Made by a program: the position numbers and the translations under genes. From Natronobacterium haloterrestre (GTDB lineage: Archaea; Halobacteriota; Halobacteria; Halobacteriales; Natrialbaceae), in contig NZ_FOKW01000005.1 in assembly GCF_900112205.1 (NCBI RefSeq), positions 124,001 through 188,000 of the forward strand: a stretch of DNA of 64,000 nucleotides. Reading direction: 5' to 3'. Shown in pieces: positions 1-8,846 of the stretch (positions are counted from its first letter, which is position 1; each line of letters opens with the position of its first letter). Below the pieces are notes generated by a model. It was given only the letters and a program-made list of their open reading frames with translations. It ran no database searches and was not told where the DNA came from.

Positions 1-411
1 GACGCCGTACAGCGCGGTCGCGAAGCCAAACAGGATCGTCGCCGCGAACAGTACCGGGACCGAGCCCGCGACGACGACGAACGTCAGCGCGACCGCCGAG
101 ACGCCGGTGCTCGCGACGAGGACGCGGCCGCCGCCGATCCGATCGTCGAGGACACCGCCGGGGAGCTGTCCGAGCGCGTACGCCACCCAGAGCGCGGTGA
201 TGAGCAGTCCCGAACGCGTCAGGTCGAGGCCGTAGGCGGCGCGCAGTTGGGGCAAGACGGCGGGGTAGATCATCCGGACCCCGAGCGAGAGGAACCAGCC
301 GCCGGCGACGGCGACGAGGATCGGTCCCCGGCCCTCGCTCCAGAGTTCGGCCCCGAGGCGGCGAAGTCGCCTGGCCCGGTCGGCGACGTGCGTCGGTATC
401 GGCGTCGACAT
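1..411 (-). CDS. MFS transporter, N-terminal part (cut by window edge)
   Basis: The frame is open from an ATG at 411 to the first base of the window, giving the first 137 residues. It begins with a short basic segment (MSTPIPTHVADRARRLRRLG) and then shows hydrophobic helices typical of a major facilitator N-terminal half. Between helices 2 and 3 there is a PGGVLDDRIGGG stretch, a good match to the MFS loop motif G-x-x-x-D-R-x-G-x-R/G. Substrate cannot be judged. The gene is the only one on the left edge; 290 bases separate it from the next minus-strand gene upstream. The C-terminal half lies outside the window. Confidence 0.85.
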   Translation of the reverse strand, partial: MSTPIPTHVADRARRLRRLGAELWSEGRGPILVAVAGGWFLSLGVRMIYPAVLPQLRAAYGLDLTRSGLLITALWVAYALGQLPGGVLDDRIGGGRVLVASTGVSAVALTFVVVAGSVPVLFAATILFGFATALYGV

Positions 412-701
412 CGATGCGTCGGTACTCGCGCTCCGACCGCATTGTATGCACCGGTGGCGGAAGTTCGCGTTCGCGTTCGCGTTTGCCGGTCCCGGTTCCC
501 AACTCCCCGGGCCGGGGATCGCTCGAGAACGGCGGAAACGCACCGCGTCAGCCTACGTCGGATTCCGGTCGGGAGAGCGCAGACCACGGTACCTCGAATC
601 GGCGGCCCCTCGCGAACGCTCGGGTGGACGAAGCGGCGGTTCGACTCGAGGGGAAAGCTGTGCGGAAAATCGAGTACGGGCTCGCGGTCGTTGCCCGGAC
701 C

Positions 702-932
702 TTACCGGAGCGCGACGACCCGTGCGAGGATCTTCTGGTAGGCGATCCCGTAGACGCCGGCGTAGAGCATGACGCCGCCGATGGCGGCGAGCCACAGCGC
801 GACCATCAGTTCGCCGGAGCCGTAGTGCTGCAGGCTGGTGTACTCCGCGAGTGCCCCACCCGCCGTAAGCAGCGCCGCGGCGGCGGTATAGAGGAGTACG
901 GACAGCGATTCGACGAGGAGTTCTGACGACAT
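702..932 (-). CDS. Small two-helix membrane protein, function unknown
   Basis: A 76-residue protein with two hydrophobic segments (about residues 8-28 and 40-63) and a short basic C-terminus. I do not recognise a named family beyond small haloarchaeal membrane proteins. A TATA-like element lies about 28 bases before its ATG, which supports a real, leaderless gene. It is divergent from the glycosylase gene at 1059. Confidence 0.65.
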   Translation of the reverse strand: MSSELLVESLSVLLYTAAAALLTAGGALAEYTSLQHYGSGELMVALWLAAIGGVMLYAGVYGIAYQKILARVVALR

Positions 933-957
933 TATGCGGTCAGAGACGCTCGGCGAA

Positions 958-969
958 GGTAAATTTATC
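958..969 (-). promoter_or_regulatory. TATA-like promoter element for the 702-932 gene
   Basis: On the minus strand the sequence reads GATAAATTTACC, ending 26 bases before the ATG at 932. The spacing fits a leaderless haloarchaeal promoter. It is an AT-rich island in GC-rich surroundings. Confidence 0.55.
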
Positions 970-1027
970 CCCTCGAGCGGGGAGCAACGTCACTCCGGCG
1001 GAATCGTCATTCGAATCGAACCGACCC

Positions 1028-1035
1028 ACATAAAC
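1028..1035 (+). promoter_or_regulatory. TATA-like promoter element for the UDG-family gene
   Basis: ACATAAAC sits 24-31 bases before the GTG at 1059, the spacing expected for leaderless transcription. It helps to choose that GTG as the start. Confidence 0.5.
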
Positions 1036-1058
1036 GCCTCCGAGCCCTGGCGTCGTCC

Positions 1059-1835
1059 GTGTCTCCGCGCGACTCCGATCCCGACTCGAGGGGGAGCGGC
1101 CGACCGGCCGACCCGGCCTTCCCCGACGACCAGGGACTCGAACTCGAGCCCGACTGCACACGGTGTCCGGCGCTCGTCGACGCCCGCGAGCGCATCTCGT
1201 GGGGGAACGGCCCCGAGGACGCGAGCATCGTCGTCGTCGGCGAAGCGCCCGGTTACGGGAACCCGGACGCCGACCGCTGGAAGGGCGGCAACTGGACGGG
1301 GAAGGCCTACACCTCGCGTCACTCCGGCCGGCGGATCCGGCGACTACTCGAGCGCGTCGGCTTCGGGGACGACGCCTACTACACGAACGCGGTGAAGTGT
1401 TTCCCGAGCGAGCCGCGCAGCGTCCCGAAATCGGCGAGCGGGGAAACCGCGAGCCACGACCCCGACGATCCGACGACGAACCGGGAGCCGACACCCGAGG
1501 AGCGCGCGAACTGTCGACCGCACCTGCTACGGGAACTCGAGATCCTCGACCCAGCGACCGTCCTCGCGACGGGGAAACACGCGACGAAGACGGTGCTCGC
1601 GGCGGAACGAGCGGCGGGCGAGGACGGCGAGGACGGCCCGCAACTCGAGGGGTTCGTCGATAGCGTCCTCGAGCCGATTCGCTGCGACGCGCTGGGCGTC
1701 CACCTCGTGCCCGTGCTCCACCCCTCGTACCAGGACGTCTGGATCGGCCGCCTCGGTTACGAACCGGCGGAGTACCGGGCCGCGATCCGGGACGCCCTCG
1801 AGGAGACGACGGAACGGGCAGAAGAGTCGTCGTAG
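1059..1835 (+). CDS. Uracil-DNA glycosylase superfamily protein with 4Fe-4S cluster
   Basis: A 258-residue protein of the Fe-S uracil-DNA glycosylase group (families 4/5), which removes uracil from deaminated DNA. Visible motifs are the first cysteine pair C33-x2-C36 (CTRCPAL), the catalytic-loop motif GEAPG at 61-65, C114 in NAVKCFP, C152 in NCRPHL, and the second active-site motif HPS at 221-223. The four cysteines match the cluster ligands of the family. C114 and C152 are 38 residues apart because of a polar insertion (about 117-145), longer than the usual 14-17 residues. The GTG start is supported by the upstream TATA element. Exact family (4, 5 or a non-uracil relative) is not settled. 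Confidence 0.85.
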   Translation: MSPRDSDPDSRGSGRPADPAFPDDQGLELEPDCTRCPALVDARERISWGNGPEDASIVVVGEAPGYGNPDADRWKGGNWTGKAYTSRHSGRRIRRLLERVGFGDDAYYTNAVKCFPSEPRSVPKSASGETASHDPDDPTTNREPTPEERANCRPHLLRELEILDPATVLATGKHATKTVLAAERAAGEDGEDGPQLEGFVDSVLEPIRCDALGVHLVPVLHPSYQDVWIGRLGYEPAEYRAAIRDALEETTERAEESS

Positions 1836-1841
1836 CCGTCC

Positions 1842-2006
1842 CTACGCGACGGCCGAAACGAGGGTGTAGAGCAGCGCGAAGAACGTAAACCACAGCAGCG
1901 TCCGGACGAACAGCATGCTGTAGACGTCCGGCACCGGTACCATCGCGTGGAACCGGCGCTCGGCCTCGAGAAACGCACGAACGGCGGCTTTACTGCGATC
2001 GATCAC
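1842..2006 (-). CDS. Small single-span membrane protein, function unknown
   Basis: A 54-residue frame from GTG 2006 reading MIDRSKAAVRAFLEAERRFH and then one hydrophobic helix (about residues 31-53: MLFVRTLLWFTFFALLYTLV). A shorter start at ATG 1943 would give only 33 residues with the helix. The amphipathic N-terminal helix and single span look protein-like. It is convergent with the glycosylase gene, with 6 bases between stops. No named family is recognised. Confidence 0.5.
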   Translation of the reverse strand: MIDRSKAAVRAFLEAERRFHAMVPVPDVYSMLFVRTLLWFTFFALLYTLVSAVA

Positions 2007-2192
2007 GGTGCTAGTTGCTTTCGGACCGGTAATGAACGTGTCGAGGGCGGGGCGTTCGGCCGGCAGGCCGCCGTCGCGAGCGAGCCACGTAGCTGCCCCA
2101 GTCGCCGCGCAACCGACGGGGACGGGACCGATTCCCCGCGCGAGCGGATAAAGCGGGTAACCTTCTTACGCCGAGCCGACACACACTCGCGT

Positions 2193-2612
2193 ATGAGTAC
2201 GATCTTCAGCCAGATCGTCGAGGGTGAGATCCCCGCACGCGTCGTGTACGAGGACGAGAACACGCTTGCGTTCCTGGACGCGAACCCGCTCGCGCCCGGG
2301 CATACGCTGGTGATCCCGAAAGACGAGTACGAACGGCTGGACGACGTCCCCGAGGACGTCGCCGAGGACCTCTACGCGACGATCCACCGGATGGTCCCGG
2401 CCGTCGAGGAGGCGGTCGACGCCGACGCGACGACCGTCGCGTTCAACAACGGCGAGGCCGCCGGCCAGGAGGTGCCCCACGTCCACTGCCACATCGTCCC
2501 CCGGTTCGAGGGCGACGGCGGCGGCCCGATCCACGCGGTCGCGGGCGACCGTCCCGACCTCGAGGACGACGAACTCGACGATATCGCCGCGGATATCGAA
2601 TCTCGAGCCTGA
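2193..2612 (+). CDS. HIT family nucleotide hydrolase/transferase
   Basis: A 139-residue histidine-triad protein. The signature HVHCHIVPR places the triad at H96, H98 and H100. The N-terminal part (IFSQIVEGEIPARVVYEDE, residues 4-22) is typical of HinT-like proteins, which hydrolyse nucleoside phosphoramidates and related AMP conjugates in the cytoplasm. The acidic C-terminal tail (DLEDDELDDIAADIE) reflects halophilic adaptation. Start chosen at the ATG that gives the standard family N-terminus. True substrate is unknown. Confidence 0.93.
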   Translation: MSTIFSQIVEGEIPARVVYEDENTLAFLDANPLAPGHTLVIPKDEYERLDDVPEDVAEDLYATIHRMVPAVEEAVDADATTVAFNNGEAAGQEVPHVHCHIVPRFEGDGGGPIHAVAGDRPDLEDDELDDIAADIESRA

Positions 2613-2718
2613 ACGCAGCCGCTCGAGTCAGGCCAAGAGAAGACGCCGATCGGCGCCGAGCGAACTCGAGTCTGCGCCGTGACCGTTTTGTCCCCTCGCT
2701 GCGAGCACCGAGTATACG

Positions 2719-2976
2719 ATGCCCCTCGCGAGCCTCGTCGCCCGCTTTCGCAGCCACCCTATCGCCACAACCCTCGAGCTCGGCAGCGTCGTCGTCTGTC
2801 TCGCGCTGTTCGTGACTACCTTCGCCCTGCTTCTGAGTGGCGCGCCGGCGACGGGAGCGGCCGGCGCGCGGACCGGCACGGCAGAGACCGCCTGGCTCGC
2901 GGTCGTCGGCGTGGGGGCGGTCTTCGTCCTGTTCTGGACGGCACTGGTGCCCCTGTACGAGCGGCTGGTTTACTGA
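2719..2976 (+). CDS. Small two-helix membrane protein, function unknown
   Basis: An 85-residue protein with hydrophobic segments at about 19-42 and 58-80, joined by a small-residue linker (GAPATGAAGARTGTAE). The gene ends two bases before the prepilin peptidase stop codon on the other strand, so the two are convergent. No family is recognised beyond haloarchaeal small membrane proteins. Confidence 0.65.
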   Translation: MPLASLVARFRSHPIATTLELGSVVVCLALFVTTFALLLSGAPATGAAGARTGTAETAWLAVVGVGAVFVLFWTALVPLYERLVY

Positions 2977-2978
2977 CC

Positions 2979-4025
2979 TTACAGCACCGTGCCGAGCAAC
3001 AGATCCCCGTAGAACAGGCCGACGACGAGCCCGAGGAACACCGGCACCAGGAACGGCGTTCCCGGCGAGATCCAGACCGTCTCCGTCTCCGGATCGGCGA
3101 CGACCGCGAGCCCCTCGCGGAGTTCCGCGGGCGTCGTTCCGTAGGCCGTCCCCTCGATGTCCTCGAGGAAGGCGTCGGCTCCCCAGGGATCGTCGTAGTC
3201 GTGGTCGTAATCGCCGTCCTCGCTATCGGCGTCCACGTCGGGAGTCGGCTCGCCCTCGAGGGCTGTCTCGCTACCGCCGTCGCTTCGCACCTCGGCGGTG
3301 ACCGCACCGTCGGTCGGCGGGTTCGGCTCCTCGGGCAGGGTCGCCGGATCCCGGTAGTGCCCGGCGTTTTCCCGGAGTTCGGTGAGCGAAAGCCCCCGCC
3401 ACCGGAGGTACATCCGCAGGGCGTCCAGGTCGAGACCGCCACGGGAGACCCCCTCGGGCGTCTCGAGCAGGCGGCCGTGTCGCTCCGGCAGTCGGTCGAC
3501 GGCAACGGGCCAGCCGACGAACATCACGGGCGCGATCCGGCCCGCGGCCGCGTTCCGGACCGCGAGCGCGATCGGGATCAGTATCGCGACGAGGACGGCG
3601 TTCGTCAGGATCGTAAACGAAAACGACCCGATCGGCGTCGTCGCGACGGGAAAGGTAACGGATCCGACCGTATACGCCGGGAACGTCGGAAAGAGAAGCG
3701 CAAGCGCGAGCAGGGCTTTCGCGTCGGCCCCGCCGAAACCGCCGAACCACCAGAAGAGGTAGGCGATGGGGACGACCAGCCCCAGGCTGATCGCCGCCGG
3801 GACGAGGAACTCGTGGCTCCAGGCGTAGCCGCCGGCCGCTCGAGCGATGCGAGCCTCCCAGGCGAGCAGGGCGCCCCCGAGCAACGCGAGCGGGATCCAG
3901 ACCCCGCTCGAGACGCGCCTGGTCTCGATGTCCCGGATCGCGACCCAGGCGAAGACGGGGAGCGCGACGAGTCGCAGGAGGTCCGGTCCCGTAGCCGAGA
4001 CGAACGCGAGTGTCACGTCTCTCAC
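2979..4025 (-). CDS. pibD: A24-type prepilin/preflagellin peptidase
   Basis: A 348-residue membrane aspartyl protease that cleaves class III signal peptides of archaellins and type IV pilins. The two catalytic aspartates are visible: D32 in RDIETRRVS and D101 in the GGADAKAL motif, the GxGD-like signature of the family. Hydrophobic helices occupy about residues 10-165, with more near 325-347. Between them lies a long soluble acidic segment (about 180-320), which makes the protein considerably longer than typical archaeal FlaK/PibD (about 230-240 residues). The start is GTG 4025. No pilin or archaellin genes are next to it, which is common in haloarchaea. The symbol is given on family membership. 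Confidence 0.88.
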   Translation of the reverse strand: MRDVTLAFVSATGPDLLRLVALPVFAWVAIRDIETRRVSSGVWIPLALLGGALLAWEARIARAAGGYAWSHEFLVPAAISLGLVVPIAYLFWWFGGFGGADAKALLALALLFPTFPAYTVGSVTFPVATTPIGSFSFTILTNAVLVAILIPIALAVRNAAAGRIAPVMFVGWPVAVDRLPERHGRLLETPEGVSRGGLDLDALRMYLRWRGLSLTELRENAGHYRDPATLPEEPNPPTDGAVTAEVRSDGGSETALEGEPTPDVDADSEDGDYDHDYDDPWGADAFLEDIEGTAYGTTPAELREGLAVVADPETETVWISPGTPFLVPVFLGLVVGLFYGDLLLGTVL

Positions 4026-4210
4026 TCTCGAACGCGGGGGTGTTATCCTTTCGGCCTCGCCCTCGCCCTCGCCATCGACTACGAGTTCGACTTCGCCCTC
4101 GCTCAGCGCGGAGTAGTCGAACTCGAAAAGCAGACGACGATCGGGAACGGAAAAACGGTAGAGCTACCGCTTCGAGACCGGGCGAGCGATAAAAAGCGGT
4201 GCGCGTCAGT

Positions 4211-4600
4211 TTAAATGACGCGGTTCTGCAGGTAGTCGAGGTGCTTCGCGTTGTAGACGATCTTGACCTCGTCGGTTTCGGCGGAGCCGATGCAGGTCAG
4301 GCGGACGTTCTTCTCCTCGACCTCCTCGTCGCTGAGGATCTGCTGCATGTCCATGTCGATCTCGCCCTCTTTGACGATGGCCGCACAGTTCGCACAGGCA
4401 CCTGCGCGGCAGGAGAAGGGCCAGTCGTAGCCCTGAGCCTCGGCAGCCTCGAGGATGTACTCGCCCTCGTTGACCTCGAGCGTGCCGTAGTCCTCGTCGC
4501 CGAGGCCGGCGTCGGCCGCCTTCTCGAAGAGGTCGTCGTCGTCCATGTCCCAGCCCTGGTCGTCCAGCACTTCGTAGTTGAGGTATTCTACCGTGGGCAT
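4211..4600 (-). CDS. fdx: Halobacterial-type 2Fe-2S ferredoxin
   Basis: A 129-residue plant-type ferredoxin. Cluster ligands are C64, C69, C72 ([10 protein letters not shown]) and C103 (LTCIG). The N-terminal acidic stretch ([18 protein letters not shown], about 13-30) is the extra helical domain seen in Halobacterium and Haloarcula ferredoxins. It carries electrons in the cytoplasm, classically from 2-oxoacid:ferredoxin oxidoreductases. A longer frame reaches 4651, but the start at MPTVEY (4600) matches the known mature protein, so I use it; a second ATG directly precedes it (4603). Confidence 0.95.
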   Translation of the reverse strand: MPTVEYLNYEVLDDQGWDMDDDDLFEKAADAGLGDEDYGTLEVNEGEYILEAAEAQGYDWPFSCRAGACANCAAIVKEGEIDMDMQQILSDEEVEEKNVRLTCIGSAETDEVKIVYNAKHLDYLQNRVI

Positions 4601-4756
4601 CATTTGGCGGTTCGAGGCCCGTACTGGTATAGCTTGCTGTTCAGTCTTCAATCGTTTTTAACACAAAATCGGCGTTTGAACGGCCTCAGCTGCCAACGGA
4701 CACCAAATGACGGGTTGGGGTTCGATGACACGCGGCGAACGGTCACGTCGGCGCGC

Positions 4757-6004
4757 TCAGAAGCCAAAGATCGGCACGAACTGGAACGTGAGGTACGCGC
4801 CGACCGTCGAGATGATCGGGACCACGTTCTGCATCAGGATGACGCGGGCCGTCGTCGACGGATCGAACAGGTCCGAGGCCTTCGGGATGTCCTCGGGTTC
4901 CTCCTCGCCGATTTCGGGCGAGCGTTCCCCCTCCTCTTCGACGGTAAGCGCGCCGACCGAGACGCGGGTCTCCTCCTCCCCGCGGGCAGCCTCGGAGATG
5001 GTCGTCGTCCGGGTCGCTCGTCCCCAGCCGAGACCGACGATGCTCATCGTCGCGATGACGACGAAACTCGCCGGGATCCCGATCGACGAGAGGAAGATGA
5101 CGATCCCCGAACTGATGACCGCGACGACGATCGCCGCCGTCAGCGGGAGGTTCGTGATGTCGTTGCCAAGCGTATCGAGCGTTCGTCGTGCGATCGTGAA
5201 ACAGCCGACCGCGACGGCCGCCGACCCGATGAGGATCAACACCAGCATATCGGGATCGATCCCGTAGATCAGCTCCGGCCCGCTCGAGGCCTCCATTCCG
5301 AGCAGCGCCAGCATGTCAACGTCGGCGCCGTAGATCGGTGCGATCGCGTTGGCGATGTTGCTCGTGCCGGACGAAAAGGCCATCAGACAGCCGATCGCGA
5401 CGACGACGAACGCGCCGGTGACCTCCCGGCGGTCGGCGTTCGGTCCGAACTGGAGTCGGGGGACGAGCCCGGAGCGATCGACGGAGATCATCCGTTCGCC
5501 GTCGCGGCTCCCCTCGATGGCGACCCACTCGTTGATCCGCGGGTAGAAGTACCGGCCGACGACGCCGGCGACCCAGAAGCCGAGGATCGGCGCGACGATC
5601 CACCAGACGACGATTTCACCGAGAACGTCCCAGGCGAGTTCGCCGGTCGCGAGCCCGAGCGCGGCGATGGCACCGACGGCGGTCATCGACGTCGAGGCCG
5701 GGACGCCGGCGTAGTTGCCGACGAACAGCGCACCTCCGATGAAAAAGAGGACCGCGACGTTCGAACGGAGAGTGAAGATCTCGGTGGAGTGGACGAGGTC
5801 CTCCCCGAGGGTCGTCACGACCTCCGGACCGATCGTCACCGCCCCCACGAAGAAGAAGATCGACATCAACCCGGCTGCCATCAACTTCGTGATGACGTTC
5901 GCACCGACGGCCGGTCCGAACGCGGGTCCCGTGGTCGCGCCGCCGATGTTGTAACCGACGAAGATCGCAACCAGAAGCCCTACGATAAGGAGTACTTCAG
6001 TCAC
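4757..6004 (-). CDS. PiT-family inorganic anion (phosphate-type) permease, copy 1
   Basis: A 415-residue polytopic membrane protein with the internal repeat of the PiT (phosphate/sulfate permease) family. The first repeat motif reads GYNIGGATTGPAFG and the second SSGTSNIANAIAP, where classical PiT proteins have GANDVANSFG and GxNDVANAxGP; the key Asp is absent in both. A cytoplasmic acidic loop (about 325-365, EEETRVSVGAL and EEGERSPEIGEEEPED) precedes the last helices. It is closely similar to the genes at 7475 and 8847. Phosphate is the default substrate guess, but the changed motifs leave this open. Confidence 0.85.
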   Translation of the reverse strand: MTEVLLIVGLLVAIFVGYNIGGATTGPAFGPAVGANVITKLMAAGLMSIFFFVGAVTIGPEVVTTLGEDLVHSTEIFTLRSNVAVLFFIGGALFVGNYAGVPASTSMTAVGAIAALGLATGELAWDVLGEIVVWWIVAPILGFWVAGVVGRYFYPRINEWVAIEGSRDGERMISVDRSGLVPRLQFGPNADRREVTGAFVVVAIGCLMAFSSGTSNIANAIAPIYGADVDMLALLGMEASSGPELIYGIDPDMLVLILIGSAAVAVGCFTIARRTLDTLGNDITNLPLTAAIVVAVISSGIVIFLSSIGIPASFVVIATMSIVGLGWGRATRTTTISEAARGEEETRVSVGALTVEEEGERSPEIGEEEPEDIPKASDLFDPSTTARVILMQNVVPIISTVGAYLTFQFVPIFGF

Positions 6005-6364
6005 AGGTGGAACTCACGCGAGCGGACCGTAAAAATGGCTCCGTTCGCTCACAGCAGGGGTCCCCGGTGAACCTCCGCGCTCGAGTCCGCGGCCGACTCC
6101 GGGCTGGGACCACAGTCACCCGGTCGATGTCCTCTCGAGGCCCGTGTGGTGGCGTACCAGGCCGAAGGTCTCCCGTCGCCGTACGTAACAAAGGATTTCA
6201 ACTGAGCCCACCGTACGTTCCAGTATCATGTATGGCAGCTGGGAGTCTTGTTCCTGTGGGGAAAGCGTGCGACGAGACGGGCCGGCGACCGCGCCGACTC
6301 GAGCCGGGCGAACCGTGAGCCGACCGACCGCCTCTGGGGCGAGCGTGACGGGTGAGCGGCGACG
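6005..6364. other. Intergenic region between divergent PiT and coiled-coil genes
   Basis: About 360 bases with no convincing gene. The stretch near 6180-6250 (TAACAAAGGATTTCAACTGA, then TTCCAGTATCATGTATGG) is less GC-rich than its surroundings and is where promoters for the two divergent genes would be expected. I see no clear TATA box with good spacing for either start. Confidence 0.4.
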
Positions 6365-6967
6365 ATGCTGAACCCGGTTCGTGTCGACGCGGCGGTCGAC
6401 CTCGCCTACGGTGCCTTGATCGCGCTCTCGATCGTGCTGATCGCCCTTCTCGAGACCGACATCGGACTCGCGTTCGGGATCGGCGTGTTCGTGTCCTACG
6501 TCGTCCACGTCACCTGGAAGATGGCGCGGTTCGACCCGGACTGGATGACCCGGGCGGTCGAAGAGACGGTCGGTGAGACCGTCGAAGAGACCGTCGAGGA
6601 GCAGGTCGAGGGCGTCCAGGCCCAGGTCGACGAAACGGTCGAACAGACGGTCGAGGAAACCGTCGGCGAGACCGTCGAGAAACAGGTCGAGGAGGTCCAG
6701 GCCCAGGTCGAGGAGACCGTCGAAGAGACCGTCGAGAAGCAGGTCGACGAGGTCCAGACCCAGGTCGAGGAAACCGTCGAGGAGACGGTCGGCGAGACCG
6801 TCGAGGAGCAGGTCGAGGGCGTCCAGGCCCAAGTCGAGGCCGTCGAGGAACGCGTCGATCGCCGGCCTCGAGAGGATGAGGTCGAAGAGATCGTCGAGGA
6901 GTCGGTCGAAGAAGAGGGAACGGAGGGAACGGAGGGAACGGAAGAAACGGAAGAAACGGACTCGTAG
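6365..6967 (+). CDS. Membrane-anchored Val/Glu coiled-coil repeat protein (PiT-associated)
   Basis: A 200-residue protein with two N-terminal membrane helices (about 12-29 and 32-50), a WKMARFDPDWM linker (about 51-61), and then about 95 residues of near-repeats built from ETVEETV and EEQVEGVQAQV. Valines recur every 4,4,4,3 residues, so the stalk is a long amphipathic helix. It ends with VDRRPRED and an acidic tail of E-G-T and E-E-T repeats. The protein at 10266 has the same membrane part and the same RRPREDE ending but a much shorter stalk. Both lie beside PiT permeases. Function unknown; an accessory or oligomerising partner of the permease is an inference. Confidence 0.8.
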   Translation: MLNPVRVDAAVDLAYGALIALSIVLIALLETDIGLAFGIGVFVSYVVHVTWKMARFDPDWMTRAVEETVGETVEETVEEQVEGVQAQVDETVEQTVEETVGETVEKQVEEVQAQVEETVEETVEKQVDEVQTQVEETVEETVGETVEEQVEGVQAQVEAVEERVDRRPREDEVEEIVEESVEEEGTEGTEGTEETEETDS

Positions 6968-6977
6968 CGGCCGCGGA

Positions 6978-7406
6978 TCAGCGGACGATCGTCACCGGCA
7001 CCGGCGCGCGTTTCGATACCGTTTCGGCGACGTTTCCGACGAGGAACCGGCGCGTTGCCCGGTTCCAGTCCGCACCGTGGCTGCCGAGGACGATCGCATC
7101 GTAGTCGTCGGCGCGGTCGATGATGTTCCGGGCCGGGTGGCCGATCCCGACGACCGTCTCGATTTCGCGGTCCCGGTCCGCCGCAACTTCGCGGGCGCGT
7201 TCGATCACCGGTTCGGCACGGTCGTCGGCCGCCTTCTCGAGGTCGTCCTCGAGCGACAGGCCGACAGCGTCGCCCATCATCATCGACGGGACGCCGACGA
7301 TGTGAAGCACGGTGATCTCGGCGTCGGGGTAGTTCTCGAGGGCGTACTCGAGGGCGTGTTCGGCGTGGTCGGAGTCGTCCATCGGGACGAGGACGCGGGA
7401 GATCAT
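6978..7406 (-). CDS. UspA-type universal stress protein
   Basis: A 142-residue single-domain Usp protein. It starts ISRVLVPMDDSDHAEHAL, the usual first strand and helix. The ATP-binding motif is recognisable as GSHGADWNRATRRFLVGNV (G-x2-G-x9-G-N) near the C-terminus, followed by the final strand VPVTIVR. The start is the ATG at 7406; the frame extends upstream without family homology. It lies between the coiled-coil gene and PiT copy 2 and is co-directional with PiT 2, 68 bases downstream of it. In haloarchaea UspA domains often accompany transporters, so a regulatory role on the permease is possible. Confidence 0.92.
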   Translation of the reverse strand: MISRVLVPMDDSDHAEHALEYALENYPDAEITVLHIVGVPSMMMGDAVGLSLEDDLEKAADDRAEPVIERAREVAADRDREIETVVGIGHPARNIIDRADDYDAIVLGSHGADWNRATRRFLVGNVAETVSKRAPVPVTIVR

Positions 7407-7474
7407 GGGTCTGGATCGTGAGGGAGTTCGTCGGCCAGTGACGTAAGTCCTCAGCCACCCAGTCGGGAGAGGCC

Positions 7475-8653
7475 TCAGGCGATGCCCGGCAGGACGGTGA
7501 AGAAGCCGTAGGCCAGGATCGTCGACATGGAGGGGCCGATGATCCACATCGAGACGTACTTGACGATCGCTCGAGGGTTGAAGAGGTCGTCCCCGCGGAG
7601 CACCTCGTCCGCCTCCGGCTGGCCGATCCTGGGGGCGGTCTCGCCGACCTTCTCCTCGGAGACGATGGCTCCCAGTTCGATCTCCGCGTTACCCACGTCG
7701 CGGGTGACCGCCTCGCGGACCGTCACGGGGCGGGTCGCTCGCCCCCAGCCGATGCCGACGATCGTCATCACCGTCGCCATCACGAGGCTGATCGGGATGC
7801 CGGCCCACGAGAGGATCGTCGTGATCGTCGAGGCGGTGACCATGACGAAAAGCGCCGCGAGCAGCGGGATATCGCTCAGTTCCCCGCCGACGGAGTCCAT
7901 CGTCCGGCGGGCGATGGTGAACCCGCCGAGGCCGATCGCGAGCGTGGCGACGATGATCGCGGTGTCCGCCCCCAGCCCGTCGACGGTCCCGACCAGCGGC
8001 GCGGCGGCGTTGGGCACGTTGCTCGCGCCGGCGCTGAAGGCCATGTAACAGCCGATGACGAAGACCGCGATCGTGGTGCCGAACTCCTGGCGGGTCGTGT
8101 TCGGGCCGAGCGCGGGCGTCGGGACCGTGCCCCGGCGCTCGAGTCGAAGCAGCGGTCCCTCGGACTTCTCGATGTCGACCCGTCGGTTGACCCAGGGATA
8201 GATGTAGCGACCGATCAGCACGCCGATCCAGAGGCCGATGACCGGGGTGACGATCCACCAGGTGACGATCCCCGCGACCGTGGCGTAGTTGAGAGTGCCC
8301 GTGGCCAGTCCCAGCCCGGCGATCGCGCCGACCGTCGTCATCGACGTCGGGACGGGGACGCCGAAGACGTTGGCGACGAGCATCCCCAGGCCGATGAAAA
8401 AGAGGACGGCGACGCCGGCCGACAGCGTGAGATCGACCGTGACGATCCCCTCGCTGAGCGTCTCCATCACGTTCCGGCCGACGGTCCACCCGCCGAAGAA
8501 GACGAAGAAGGTCATCACCGCCGCAGCGGTCGTCTTCGTGACGATTCCGGCACCGACCGAGGGGCCCCACGTGATCCCCGTCGAGGAACCGCCGATGTTG
8601 AACCCGACGAAAATCGAAGCCGCGACCCCGACCAACAACACCGTTTCGACCAT
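7475..8653 (-). CDS. PiT-family permease, copy 2
   Basis: A 392-residue paralogue of the 4757 and 8847 permeases and the most diverged of the three. The repeat motifs read GFNIGGSSTGITWG and SAGASNVPNAAAP. The cytoplasmic loop is shorter in acidic runs (EKVGETAPRIGQPEADEV). The start at ATG 8653 gives the same N-terminal helix as the paralogues (VLLVGVAASIFVGFN). A UspA gene follows on the same strand. The upstream 190 bases contain CGTAAATAAACATGG, an AT-rich patch near 8678-8692 on the plus strand that is suitably placed for its promoter. Confidence 0.85.
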   Translation of the reverse strand: MVETVLLVGVAASIFVGFNIGGSSTGITWGPSVGAGIVTKTTAAAVMTFFVFFGGWTVGRNVMETLSEGIVTVDLTLSAGVAVLFFIGLGMLVANVFGVPVPTSMTTVGAIAGLGLATGTLNYATVAGIVTWWIVTPVIGLWIGVLIGRYIYPWVNRRVDIEKSEGPLLRLERRGTVPTPALGPNTTRQEFGTTIAVFVIGCYMAFSAGASNVPNAAAPLVGTVDGLGADTAIIVATLAIGLGGFTIARRTMDSVGGELSDIPLLAALFVMVTASTITTILSWAGIPISLVMATVMTIVGIGWGRATRPVTVREAVTRDVGNAEIELGAIVSEEKVGETAPRIGQPEADEVLRGDDLFNPRAIVKYVSMWIIGPSMSTILAYGFFTVLPGIA

Positions 8654-8846
8654 CGGCGGATGGTATACCGCCGTTCGTAAATAAACATGGGACTCAGGTA
8701 CACTATCAGTCCGACGGGAAGGCGATGCCGGTCGCCCCGCCCACGTCGACGGGCGCTCGTCGACGGTGGGAAACTGATTCCGGGTTCGGGTTCGGGTTCG
8801 GGACCGGAAACGCCGCGAACGACGGGCGGACCCCACTGACCGACGG

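Noticed and set aside
4199-6070. Very long open reading frames on the opposite strand of real genes (for example 2679-4214, 4199-6070, 35776-38304 and 40509-43310 on the plus strand, 19458-22280 on the minus strand beyond the DUF460 start)
   Set aside because: High GC makes stop codons rare in alternative frames. The translations are Arg/Asp/Gly-rich with no domain motifs, and they lie over well-supported genes.
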